DNA of 35,604 nucleotides from a bacterium (GTDB lineage: Bacteria; Bacillota_I; Bacilli_A; RFN20; DUOZ01): assembly GCA_012838555.1 (NCBI GenBank), contig DUOZ01000100.1, forward strand, positions 1-35,604, read 5' to 3'. Of this stretch, positions 10,515 through 19,430 are shown in pieces (the first letter of the stretch is position 1; every line of letters begins with the position of its first letter). The position numbers and the translations under genes were made by a program. The notes under the pieces were generated by a model. The model was given only the letters and a program-made list of their open reading frames with translations. It was not told where the DNA came from and did no database searches.

Positions 10515-11329
10515 AATTCATTCACCAACATTTCTTCACTATTACAATTACTAACTTCTATTTCGTGTTTAGCTAGTTCATTTCTTAATTTATAAACAAA
10601 AGGAATATCTAAATCAATCGCTATTAACTTTTCTTCTTGCAAGAATATATCATTACTATTACCTTGATAATAGATTTCACCTTGATTTAAAACAATAATT
10701 TCATCCGCACCTAAGGCTTCTTCGACATCATGAGTAATTGAAATTACCGTTAATTCTGGATATAATTCCCTCATTTTGCGTGTTAACTCAATGATTTCTT
10801 TTTTACCTTTAGGATCTAACATGGATGTCGCTTCATCTAAAATGACAATTTTAGGTGTCATTGCTAAAACTCCAGCGATGGCAACTCTTTGTTTTTGACC
10901 ACCCGAAAGGAGGGTAGGTTCTTTATCTAAATAATCTTCCATACCTACCTTTTTAGCGTATTCATTAATAATATCATCCATCTTAATTTGAGGGACACAT
11001 CTATTTTCTAAACCAAAAGCAATATCATCTCTAACAGTCGCTCCAATAAATTGATTATCAGGGTTTTGAAAGACAACTCCAATTTTTGAACGAATCTCTC
11101 TTAAATTTTCTTCATTTAAGATAAGACCATCAACAATAATTTCTCCACTTTGTGAAGGCAATAATCCAATGATGAGTTTAGCTAATGTTGATTTACCACT
11201 ACCATTATGACCTAAAATCGCCGTATAACTTCCCCTTTTAATACATAAAGAGATATTTTTTAAAACTTCATCGTTTTCTTCATAAGAGAAAAATAAATCT
11301 TTTATTTCAATAATCATTTCACTCATCAT
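10505..11329 (-). CDS. ecfA1: Energy-coupling factor ATPase EcfA1
   Basis: GHNGSGKST, VGVVFQNPDNQFIGATVRDDIAFGLEN, LSGGQKQR, VILDEATSMLDP. SD AGGAGG upstream. Confidence 0.93.
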   Translation of the reverse strand: MMSEMIIEIKDLFFSYEENDEVLKNISLCIKRGSYTAILGHNGSGKSTLAKLIIGLLPSQSGEIIVDGLILNEENLREIRSKIGVVFQNPDNQFIGATVRDDIAFGLENRCVPQIKMDDIINEYAKKVGMEDYLDKEPTLLSGGQKQRVAIAGVLAMTPKIVILDEATSMLDPKGKKEIIELTRKMRELYPELTVISITHDVEEALGADEIIVLNQGEIYYQGNSNDIFLQEEKLIAIDLDIPFVYKLRNELAKHEIEVSNCNSEEMLVNELCQ

Positions 11330-11353
11330 ATTGCCTCCTTACACAACTACTTT

Positions 11354-11381
11354 ATTTTACTATAAAGAAATTAACTGTCAA
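11354..11381 (-). promoter_or_regulatory. Predicted housekeeping promoter of the ecfA1-to-MacB gene run
   Basis: Minus strand TTGACA (11376-11381) - 16 nt - TAAAAT (11354-11359), just upstream of the ecfA1 SD. Confidence 0.5.
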
Positions 11382-11495
11382 TTAATCTCATCAATATTTT
11401 CACCTGCATAACAATTAATATTATAACTTATACCATCCTTAATTTAAACAATTATAATTGTATGACTTTTCTGTATCATTAATAAAACTTAATCA

Positions 11496-11519
11496 ATAAA
11501 AAAATCCTCACTAGGAGGA
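11496..11519 (-). terminator. Terminator downstream of the cwlD-like gene
   Basis: Minus strand TCCTC-CTAGT-GAGGA followed by TTTTTTTATT. Confidence 0.6.
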
Positions 11520-11522
11520 ACA

Positions 11523-12224
11523 TTAACTTAGCTCTAGATAATTTATAATTCCTTTAATTATTTTATTAACTAAAGTATATTGATAATTTTCATTAGTTAA
11601 CTTTTTACGATCTTGATAATTACTAATAAAACCACATTCAACAATAACACCAGGATAAATTGAATTATTCGTTAAATAATAATCACCACTTTTAGCTACC
11701 TTATTTTTCTTATTTAAATCATTTAATGAATCTTGTAAACAATTGGCTAACAGCTTACCTTTTTCATTTCTTCTATTATAAAAAACCTGAGCACCACTTA
11801 CATTAGGATTAGGAAAATAGTTTAAATGAATACTTACAAATAAATCTGGACTCGTTGAATTAATATAACTAACTCTTTTTCTCATATCTTCATCTTTTCT
11901 GTTTCTAGCATAAAAACTAGCTAAATCATAATCACCATTCCTGCTAATATAAGCAATCGCACCAAATTCAACTAACTTTTCATATAATTTCTTTGCAACA
12001 CTTAAATTAATCTCATCTTCTAAAATTTCTTCCCAAGATGTTCCGTTATCATGACCACCATGACCTGGATCAACAAAAATGACTTTTCCATTTAAAAGAT
12101 AATAAGAATCATTATTAACATTAGCATTTAAATAATACCGATTAAAAGAAATAATAATAGCGAGTAATGTAACTACTACAACTGTAGGATAAGTTAAAAC
12201 TGATAATATTTTTTGTTTATTCAT
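11523..12224 (-). CDS. N-acetylmuramoyl-L-alanine amidase (Amidase_3, CwlD-like), membrane anchored
   Basis: N-terminal TM segment, VFVDPGHGGHDNGT, EDEINLSVAKKL, SIHLNYF, GVIVECGFISN: all Amidase_3 Zn-ligand motifs intact. ATG at 12224. Confidence 0.88.
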   Translation of the reverse strand: MNKQKILSVLTYPTVVVVTLLAIIISFNRYYLNANVNNDSYYLLNGKVIFVDPGHGGHDNGTSWEEILEDEINLSVAKKLYEKLVEFGAIAYISRNGDYDLASFYARNRKDEDMRKRVSYINSTSPDLFVSIHLNYFPNPNVSGAQVFYNRRNEKGKLLANCLQDSLNDLNKKNKVAKSGDYYLTNNSIYPGVIVECGFISNYQDRKKLTNENYQYTLVNKIIKGIINYLELS

Positions 12225-12228
12225 AAAA

Positions 12229-12717
12229 TCACCCAAGAACTTTAATACTAACTAGATTACTAAATTGTTCTAAATTAATTAACATTTCATTATCATAAAA
12301 AGAATAAGTAACTAAGGCTTGCGAAAAAGTTTGATTACTCGAGGAAGGAAATACCTTACACATGAAAACAATATTAATTGTTTCATATGTTGCTAAAGAG
12401 CCTATATAAATACCATTGCGCAAATCACCTTTTTTATAAAGTCGTTTATTAACATAAACCGAGGTGATAATTGGGATTAAATTTTCAGAAAAATTAAAGA
12501 AGACTTTGGTGTTAACTAAAGCTTTTCTTCCTAGATTATGAATATTTAAATTAAAAGTACAAGGTTCTCCTGCATAAGCACTATTTTTAAAACATTCATA
12601 ATCAACCATTAAATTATGACTAAGGAGTTCAACTTCAACATCATTAGAACTTATTTTCCTAATCTTATTAAAGTCCTTATACGTTACAATTGAACGATTT
12701 TTAACTAGTTTATCCAT
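12229..12717 (-). CDS. DUF11-like (Ig-like conserved repeat) protein, single unit, no signal peptide
   Basis: NSAYAGEPCTFNLNIHNLGRKALVNTKVFFNF...FSQALVTYSFYDNEMLINLEQFSNLVSIKV resembles a DUF11 repeat. Nearly contiguous with the cwlD-like gene. Confidence 0.6.
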   Translation of the reverse strand: MDKLVKNRSIVTYKDFNKIRKISSNDVEVELLSHNLMVDYECFKNSAYAGEPCTFNLNIHNLGRKALVNTKVFFNFSENLIPIITSVYVNKRLYKKGDLRNGIYIGSLATYETINIVFMCKVFPSSSNQTFSQALVTYSFYDNEMLINLEQFSNLVSIKVLG

Positions 12718-12811
12718 ATCGACACCTCTAATTAATGATATTAATTACCTAGATTAAAAATGTTAATAATTATTATCCTTATTTAATATCATTTAATGAA
12801 GGAGTGAAACT

Positions 12812-13975
12812 ATGGAAGAAAAAAAGCAAATTATCGCTTCATGCGCCTATGCTAGGTATGACTATGAAATCAAAAGTAATGAAAAGAGCGAAAGTCACAC
12901 ACGGTCTAATAATATAGTCGTTGATATAATTTCTCCACAAATTGAATTAGTTAAAACGATTATAAGTCCAATTGAAGTTAACCAAGATTTTCTAACGTAT
13001 AAACTAGTCATTGAAAATGAAGGAAATATTGAAATAACTAATATTGAAGTTTCTAACCCACATAACGATAATTTACTATTTAAAAAAGGATCACTCACAA
13101 TTGATGGAAAATTAACTGATTTTGATATTTTTAAAGGTTTTAATATCTCTAAACTAAGACCTAAACAAAGATTAATTATTATTTATGATTCCATCATTAA
13201 AAAAGATACCCCTACTTATAAAGTACCTAATCTAACAACCTTAAAATATGATTATAAATTAAACGGGGCTCTTATAAGTGAAACAAAAGTATCTAATACT
13301 GTTTATGCTGATATTTTAGTAGAATTAATTACAATTAATAAGACATCAAATAAAAATGTCGCTTCATGTCAAGATTTAGTCACCATTACAACGATTATCC
13401 AAAACTTAGGAAACACTTCTTTAAAAGACATTCATGTTGAAGAATTTGGTAATAACAATTATGAAGTAGTTGAAAATTCTATATTTATAAACGGAATCCT
13501 TTCTAATCAAAAATCTCCAGATATAATTAACATTCCTTTAATTAAAGAAAATTCACAAGTGATTATTACTTATGATATAAGAACACCAAAACCACCACTT
13601 AAGGACGATGAAATTAACATTGAATCAATTTTAACTTATAAAAGTAATAATGAATTAAAATCTATAACATCAAATAAAGTAATTGTTAATATTAAATACG
13701 CTTACTTAGTCGTCACAAAAACAGTCGATAAATTAAAAGCTAGAAGTGGTGAACAATTAACGTATTTAATTGAAATTAAAAACCAAGGAAATGTTAAAGC
13801 ATCTAATATCTTCTTCAATGATATCATCGCAGAAGGGATGAAGTTTATTTATGGCACATTAAAAGTAAACGATGTAATTAAAGGAGATTTAAATCCCACG
13901 ATTGGTTTTTTCTTAGATGATATCGATGCAAGTGAAAGTGTTCTAATTAGTTATCAAGTAGATATTGTTATATAA
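12812..13975 (+). CDS. DUF11-like multi-repeat protein, no signal peptide
   Basis: Repeated units such as FLTYKLVIENEGNIEITNIEV, DLVTITTIIQNLGNTSLKDIHV, QLTYLIEIKNQGNVKASNIFFND. SD GAAGGAGTG upstream. Confidence 0.75.
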   Translation: MEEKKQIIASCAYARYDYEIKSNEKSESHTRSNNIVVDIISPQIELVKTIISPIEVNQDFLTYKLVIENEGNIEITNIEVSNPHNDNLLFKKGSLTIDGKLTDFDIFKGFNISKLRPKQRLIIIYDSIIKKDTPTYKVPNLTTLKYDYKLNGALISETKVSNTVYADILVELITINKTSNKNVASCQDLVTITTIIQNLGNTSLKDIHVEEFGNNNYEVVENSIFINGILSNQKSPDIINIPLIKENSQVIITYDIRTPKPPLKDDEINIESILTYKSNNELKSITSNKVIVNIKYAYLVVTKTVDKLKARSGEQLTYLIEIKNQGNVKASNIFFNDIIAEGMKFIYGTLKVNDVIKGDLNPTIGFFLDDIDASESVLISYQVDIVI

Positions 13976-13978
13976 AAG

Positions 13979-14008
13979 AAAAACGCCAGAGTAATCTGAC
14001 GTTTTTTA
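13979..14008 (-). terminator. Terminator of rplM-rpsI, possibly bidirectional with the DUF11 gene
   Basis: Minus strand AAAAACGTCAGA-TTAC-TCTGGCGTTTTT. The single imperfect pair is a U.G wobble only when transcribed from the minus strand (C-A on plus). Confidence 0.75.
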
Positions 14009-14017
14009 ATAAGCTTC

Positions 14018-14425
14018 CTAACGTTTTGAGAATTGAGGAGCACGACGAGCGCCTTTAAGACCGTATTTCTTACGTTCTTTAGCTCTAGGGTCTCTAGTTA
14101 ACATACCAGCTTTTTTAAGAACTGGACGATAATCTAAACTAGCTTCATTTAAAGCACGAGCAATACCTAAACGGATTGCACCAGCTTGTCCTGTGAATCC
14201 TCCACCTGAAACATTAACACGGACATCAAAAGCTGCTTCTGTTTGAGTCAATGTAAGAGGCTGTTTTAAGTCCATTACTAGTGTCTCATAAGGCATATAA
14301 TCATTAACATCACGGCCATTAACGGTAATTTTACCAGTACCCGGAGTTAAAATGACACGAGCAGTAGATCTCTTACGGCGTCCAAGACCTCTATATTGAA
14401 CTATTGTTTTCTTTCTTGCTGCCAT
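14018..14425 (-). CDS. rpsI: 30S ribosomal protein S9
   Basis: [31 protein letters not shown]...[14 protein letters not shown]. Confidence 0.98.
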   Translation of the reverse strand: MAARKKTIVQYRGLGRRKRSTARVILTPGTGKITVNGRDVNDYMPYETLVMDLKQPLTLTQTEAAFDVRVNVSGGGFTGQAGAIRLGIARALNEASLDYRPVLKKAGMLTRDPRAKERKKYGLKGARRAPQFSKR

Positions 14426-14438
14426 TTTCACTTACCTC

Positions 14439-14879
14439 CTACTCAATATCAAGCACTTGTGGATTTTGTGCTGCATGTTTATGTTCATTACCTTCATAAA
14501 CAAAAAGTTTTTTATAAATTTTTCTTCCAAGTCTTCCTTTAGGTAACATACCCCAAACGACTCTTTCAATTAACTCAATTGGATATCTATCAATCATTGT
14601 TCTTGCTGAACGTTGTCTTAAACCACCTAAATAGCCAGAAACATTATAATACATTTTTTGGTCTAATTTGTTATTTCCATTTAAAACAACTTCCTTAGCA
14701 TTAATAATGATTACATAATCACCGCAATCAAGATGAGGAGTATAGAATGGTTTATTTTTACCGATTAAAATTTGTGACACTTGTGAAGCAAGACGTCCTA
14801 AAGTTTTTCCTTTAGCGTCAATTACATACCATTTACGTTCGATTTGATCAGGTTTGATCATAGTTGTTTGACGTTGCAT
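14439..14879 (-). CDS. rplM: 50S ribosomal protein L13
   Basis: KWYVIDAKGKTLGRLASQVSQILIGKNKPFYTPHLDCGDYVIIINA...GMLPKGRLGRK. Confidence 0.98.
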   Translation of the reverse strand: MQRQTTMIKPDQIERKWYVIDAKGKTLGRLASQVSQILIGKNKPFYTPHLDCGDYVIIINAKEVVLNGNNKLDQKMYYNVSGYLGGLRQRSARTMIDRYPIELIERVVWGMLPKGRLGRKIYKKLFVYEGNEHKHAAQNPQVLDIE

Positions 14880-14880
14880 A

Positions 14881-14946
14881 ATTTTCCTCCTTACTACATT
14901 GTAGTTGTACCGGGGCTACAATAATAGCAATAGTGCCGACTTATAT
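14881..14946 (-). ncRNA. Structured rplM 5' leader (candidate L13-leader autoregulatory element)
   Basis: Minus strand GUCGGCACUAUUGCUAUUAUUGUAGCCCCGGUACAACUACAAUGUAGUAAGGAGG. Perfect 7-bp stem ATTGTAG/CTACAAT with 11-nt loop (14898-14922); the 3' arm overlaps a competing CTAC-AAT-GTAG hairpin next to the SD. Confidence 0.5.
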
Positions 14947-14973
14947 ATTATAACTTATAATATAAAATGTCAA
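14947..14973 (-). promoter_or_regulatory. Predicted rplM-rpsI promoter
   Basis: Minus strand TTGACA (14968-14973) and TATAAT (14947-14952), spacer 15 nt (short). Confidence 0.45.
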
Positions 14974-15004
14974 TCATTTTTGCTCTTATCTACATGTATT
15001 TTCT

Positions 15005-15283
15005 TTAATAATCATAATCTTCTTCTTGAAAGTGTAACTCAATAATTGTGACACCTTTATTTAATAAATCTGGTCTAACATTTCTTACATAAGGAGAATT
15101 AATGATTTCATCACTTTCTCTAATCGCTGTTTTAATTGCATCTCCTTTATTATAACCATGAATAACTCTAACTTCAAAGTCATAATTAAAGTAGGCTCTT
15201 TCGATTGCATATAAAATTCTAGTGATAGCTTTTTCAACACTTAATCCATGAACATTAATTTCTTGAATCTTTGTTTTTTGCAT
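15005..15283 (-). CDS. Small stand-alone Smr-domain-like protein
   Basis: MQKTKIQEINVHGLSVEKAITRILYAIERAYFNYDFEVRVIHGYNKGDAIKTAI resembles the Smr domain, with altered DxH and HGxGxG motifs. ATG at 15283 with SD AAAGGAA. Confidence 0.7.
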   Translation of the reverse strand: MQKTKIQEINVHGLSVEKAITRILYAIERAYFNYDFEVRVIHGYNKGDAIKTAIRESDEIINSPYVRNVRPDLLNKGVTIIELHFQEEDYDY

Positions 15284-17090
15284 TTTCGTGTCGTTTCCTT
15301 TCATTAGCATTTAATATTTTCTTTCTTAAACGAAATGTTTTAGGAGTTATTTCCACTAATTCATCGCTATTAATATAATCAAGTGCACTTTCTAAAGTAA
15401 ATAAGCGTGGTTTCCTTAAGACAACCGTATGGTCTTTAGAAGCTGAACGCATATTTGTTAATTGTTTAGTTTGACAAGGATTTACTGTTAAATCAGTATC
15501 ATAACTATTCTCTCCCACAATCATACCTTCATATACCATTGTTCCAGGTGTAATAAACATCACACCTCGATCTTCGATTTTTTCTAAAGCATAAGCAGTA
15601 GATTGACCGTTAGCCATCGAAATAAGCACACCATTAACTCTTTCACCATAACTAACTCCTTTATAAGGACGGTACTCTTTAAATGTATGAGCGATAATAC
15701 CGTATCCTTTCGTTAATGTTAAAAAATCTGAGACAAAACCAATTAAACCCCTTGAAGGAATGATATATTCAGCGCGAACTTGATTTTCAAAGTTAATCAT
15801 ATTCACTAATTCTGCACCTCTAGGTCCTAAAGCTTCCATAACTCCACCTAGAGATTCTTCAGGTGTTTCAATAAATAAAGACTCATATGGCTCACATTTA
15901 ACACCATCAATTTCTTTTATAATTACTTCTGGCTTTGAAACTTGAAGTTCAAAACCTTCTCGGCGCATATTTTCGATTAAAATAGAAAGATGAAGTTCTC
16001 CTCGACCAGAAACAATCCAAGATTCACTATTAGCAATTCTTTCTACTTTTAAACTAACATCTCTTTGCGTTTCTTTAAATAATCTCTCTTCTATTTTTCT
16101 TGCAGTCAATAAATCGCCATCAAGTCCTGCAAATGGAGAATTATTAGTATAAAAGGTCATTTGCATCGTTGGTTCATCAATATGAAGTTTAGGTAGAGGT
16201 AAATGAACATTTTCTTGATTAATTGTTTCACCGACATTAATATCATCTAAACCAGCAATAGCAATAATATCACCAGCATAAGCTTCTTCAATTTCAATTC
16301 TCTTTAATCCTAAATATCCATACAATTTTTGAATCCTAAACTTTTTAATTGTACCATCTAACCTAATACAATCAACCATTTGACCAACTCTTATTTTACC
16401 TTTAGCTATCCTACCAATCCCAATTCTTCCGACATAGTCATTGTAATCAAGTAAAGCAGGTTGAAATTGTAATGGTGATTCTATATCTATATCAGGAGAA
16501 GGAATTTCTTTAATAATAGTTTCAAAAACCGGATCCATTCCTTCTTTTTGAGTACTTACATCACTTGAATAACTAGAAGTTCCATGTAAAGCCGAAACAT
16601 AAAGAACAGGAAAATCTAACAAGTCATCACTAGCACCTAGATTAATAAATAATTCTAATGTTTCATCTACAGCTTTTTCAATATTAGCATTAGGTCGATC
16701 GACTTTATTAACTATAACGATAGGACGTAATTTAGCCTCTAGTGCCTTTTTTAAGACAAATCTTGTTTGAGGCATGGTTCCTTCATAAGCATCAACTACT
16801 AATAAAACCCCATCAACCATATGCATGATTCTTTCAACTTCACCACTAAAATCAGCATGTCCTGGAGTATCTAAAATATTTATTCGATAATCCTTATAAT
16901 TAATCGCAGTTGTTTTTGCTAATATTGTTATTCCTCGTTCTTTTTCAATCGCATTTGAATCCATTACTCGATCAGCAACTTCTTCATTTTCTCTAAAAGT
17001 TCCTGATTTTTTAAGCAACTGGTCAACCAAAGTTGTTTTTCCATGATCAACATGGGCAATAATTGCGACGTTTCTAATTTTTCTTTCCAT
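15255..17090 (-). CDS. typA: Translational GTPase TypA/BipA
   Basis: RNVAIIAHVDHGKTTLVDQLLKKSG, DTPGHADFSGEVERIM, NKVDRPNA, C-terminal TypA domain (SNMRSASKD-like NMRSASKDHTVVL). Confidence 0.97.
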   Translation of the reverse strand: MERKIRNVAIIAHVDHGKTTLVDQLLKKSGTFRENEEVADRVMDSNAIEKERGITILAKTTAINYKDYRINILDTPGHADFSGEVERIMHMVDGVLLVVDAYEGTMPQTRFVLKKALEAKLRPIVIVNKVDRPNANIEKAVDETLELFINLGASDDLLDFPVLYVSALHGTSSYSSDVSTQKEGMDPVFETIIKEIPSPDIDIESPLQFQPALLDYNDYVGRIGIGRIAKGKIRVGQMVDCIRLDGTIKKFRIQKLYGYLGLKRIEIEEAYAGDIIAIAGLDDINVGETINQENVHLPLPKLHIDEPTMQMTFYTNNSPFAGLDGDLLTARKIEERLFKETQRDVSLKVERIANSESWIVSGRGELHLSILIENMRREGFELQVSKPEVIIKEIDGVKCEPYESLFIETPEESLGGVMEALGPRGAELVNMINFENQVRAEYIIPSRGLIGFVSDFLTLTKGYGIIAHTFKEYRPYKGVSYGERVNGVLISMANGQSTAYALEKIEDRGVMFITPGTMVYEGMIVGENSYDTDLTVNPCQTKQLTNMRSASKDHTVVLRKPRLFTLESALDYINSDELVEITPKTFRLRKKILNANERKRHENAKNKDSRN

Positions 17091-17150
17091 TTTAACACCT
17101 TCTTATAACTTGGTAATTATAACACCAAATTATTTAGAATAAAAACTTTT

Positions 17151-18353
17151 TTAGGATAATTTTCTAATAATTGAGTGCTCTGCTAATTCAAAATCAACAT
17201 TAATATAATATAGTTTATCAGGTGTATTTGATATTTCTATCTTTTCACCTTCAAGTGTATAAATATCACCTAGATTAAACTTTCTAGTAATTCCACCTGG
17301 TGATAAAGTTTCAACTTCAATATTACTTGTGAAATAGTTGCGAGTTTTAATTAAAGCACGTCTATTCTCTTTATCATAACTTACAACAAACGCGATAAAG
17401 TCTTGATTTGGTTGCTTTGATTCATTTTCAAAAATTTGACCTTCATGAGTAACATCTCCACCAAAAAAACCACTACCCATCGCCCGATTTTCAAATCTAG
17501 ACATCTCTTGTTCATAATCTAGAAGTCGATTGTTACTAATTTGATAGTCACTTTCATAAATTTCATCTATTAATTTACGATAAAGACTAACAACAGTAGC
17601 AATATAATGATGAGATTTCATTCTTCCTTCAATCTTTAAACTATTGACGCCAATTCTAATTAAATCTTTAATATAATTAATTGACATTAAATCCTTTGAA
17701 GCAAATAAGAAATCCTCTTCACTTATTTTTTCCCCTTTATCTACTAAATCATAATGCCAACGACATGAATGTGCACATCCTCCACGATTAGCATCTCTAT
17801 TTGCCATATTATTAGATAAAACACATCTTCCAGAGAAAGCTGCACACATCCCTCCATGAATAAAGACTTCTAAAGCTACATCAGTATTATTTCTTAATTC
17901 TTCAATTTGATCTAAAGTTAATTCTCTAGCAAGAACAATTCGTTCTGCTCCAGCTTTTTTAAAGAATTCAATAGATGAAGTATTTGCAACTGATTGTTGA
18001 GTTGAGACATGGACTTCAAACTTACAACCTAATTTTCTAGCTGTGTCAATAATATGTAAAGAAGATACGATAATCGCATCAACACCAATTTTATCAAGTT
18101 CTAATAAATATTCTTCTAGACCTTCTAAGTCTTCATTTCTAGGATAGATATTAACAGTTATATAAACTTTTGAACCATGTTTATGAGCAAATTCTACCCC
18201 TTCTTTAATATCACTTAATTCAAAGTTACTTGCTTTAGCTCTTAAACTAAACTTTTTACCACCTATAAAAACAGCATCTGCTCCATATAAAACCGCAATT
18301 TTTAATTTCTCTAAATTACCAGCAGGTGCTAATAATTCTACTTTTTCTCTCAT
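17151..18353 (-). CDS. U32 family protein, TrhP2/YrrO-like (tRNA ho5U34 hydroxylation)
   Basis: LLAPAGNLEKLKIAVLYGADAVFIGG, EVFIHGGMCAAFSGRCVLSNNMANRDANRGGCAHSCRWHY, SLKIEGRMKSHHYIA. Confidence 0.9.
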   Translation of the reverse strand: MREKVELLAPAGNLEKLKIAVLYGADAVFIGGKKFSLRAKASNFELSDIKEGVEFAHKHGSKVYITVNIYPRNEDLEGLEEYLLELDKIGVDAIIVSSLHIIDTARKLGCKFEVHVSTQQSVANTSSIEFFKKAGAERIVLARELTLDQIEELRNNTDVALEVFIHGGMCAAFSGRCVLSNNMANRDANRGGCAHSCRWHYDLVDKGEKISEEDFLFASKDLMSINYIKDLIRIGVNSLKIEGRMKSHHYIATVVSLYRKLIDEIYESDYQISNNRLLDYEQEMSRFENRAMGSGFFGGDVTHEGQIFENESKQPNQDFIAFVVSYDKENRRALIKTRNYFTSNIEVETLSPGGITRKFNLGDIYTLEGEKIEISNTPDKLYYINVDFELAEHSIIRKLS

Positions 18354-18365
18354 TTTAAAAACCCC

Positions 18366-19241
18366 TTACTTATAAATACCTGTTTGATGGTGTAAGAAGC
18401 CAGTTGTAAAATCAACTTCTTTAAATTCTTCTTCAATTAATTTTTGATAATCACCATCAATACCGTTTAAAATCTTCTTATAATAATCTAGTGCATTTTT
18501 AACATGTTCTTTACTTAAAAAGATACTATCGATAATAAACATCTTTAAATCACTATTAACAATTTCCTTAAAATCATTTAGTGAAGACATACATCCATGA
18601 CTAAAGATATACGAGCCATTTTCATCTTCATAAATCGGATAGTATTCATTTCTTTTTTGTTCCTTTAATTTAAGTGTTCTCTTATTTTGATATTCATATT
18701 CTTGATTATATTTTTCAAAAAAGTTACGTAAAATTTTTCTTTTTGAATAAAACATATGTAAATAACCATGAATTATCATACCAAGATTACCCTTAACTAA
18801 CTTTGATGTCGTAATAATGTCTTCAAGGGGTAGTTCCTTAGATAAAATTACACCTTTTAATCCTTGATTAACAAAAAACTCACAATCTTTATGATTAACC
18901 ATTTGCGTTTCACTAAAATAAACTAATTTATCCTTAATACCTAGTTGTTCCCCCATAGTTATAACTCCTAGATCGGAAAAAAAGATACCATCAACATCAA
19001 TACTTTTTAACCAACTTAAGTAATTAAATAAGCCGTCTAACTCATCCTGTAAGAAAATCTTATTAACTAAAATATATAAACGTTTCCCTCTTTTACTTAC
19101 GATATCTTTTATTTCTAACGTTTCTTCTTTTGAAAAAACTCTATTTGTACGAACCCCGTATTTGTTTCCAATTAGGAAACTATCTGCATCTAGATTTTTA
19201 ATTTCATCTATCGATGAAGTTATAACAATTAAATCTTTCAT
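18366..19241 (-). CDS. U32-like protein, TrhP1/YrrN-like, lacking the Cys-rich motif
   Basis: Located upstream of the YrrO-like gene; U32-like barrel pattern (RLYILVNKIFLQDELDGLFNYLSWLKSIDVDGIFFSDLGV). GMIIHGYLHMFYSKRKIL replaces the Cys motif. ATG 19241 with SD AAAGGGAGA. Confidence 0.75.
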   Translation of the reverse strand: MKDLIVITSSIDEIKNLDADSFLIGNKYGVRTNRVFSKEETLEIKDIVSKRGKRLYILVNKIFLQDELDGLFNYLSWLKSIDVDGIFFSDLGVITMGEQLGIKDKLVYFSETQMVNHKDCEFFVNQGLKGVILSKELPLEDIITTSKLVKGNLGMIIHGYLHMFYSKRKILRNFFEKYNQEYEYQNKRTLKLKEQKRNEYYPIYEDENGSYIFSHGCMSSLNDFKEIVNSDLKMFIIDSIFLSKEHVKNALDYYKKILNGIDGDYQKLIEEEFKEVDFTTGFLHHQTGIYK

Positions 19242-19430
19242 ATAGTCATCTCCCTTTAAGGTCAACATTTATAATTATAGCACCTACATATGCTTTCATC
19301 CAAGAATTTTACCTTGTCTATGAAGATATATACCTCATTGACTTTAATAAATTTCTTTCTACTGTTATTATTTACTTATAAAGCCGATTTGACATATAAT
19401 AAGTAATGTGTTTGATTGGAGGATTTTTTT

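Noticed and set aside
9651-12231. Possible Mycoplasma-type genetic code (TGA = Trp) given the AT-rich, Mollicutes-like content
   Set aside because: Trp is encoded by TGG throughout, and TGA ends ecfA2 (9651), the DUF11-like gene (12229) and the lipoprotein (31964) at sensible positions, the last just before a terminator.
12895-13098. Minus-strand ORF inside the DUF11 gene
   Set aside because: Antisense to a gene with a good SD and recognisable repeats.
17091-17150. Short TTGGT/ACCAA inverted repeat upstream of typA
   Set aside because: Only about 5 bp with a large AT loop overlapping a likely -10 (TATAAT); insufficient evidence.
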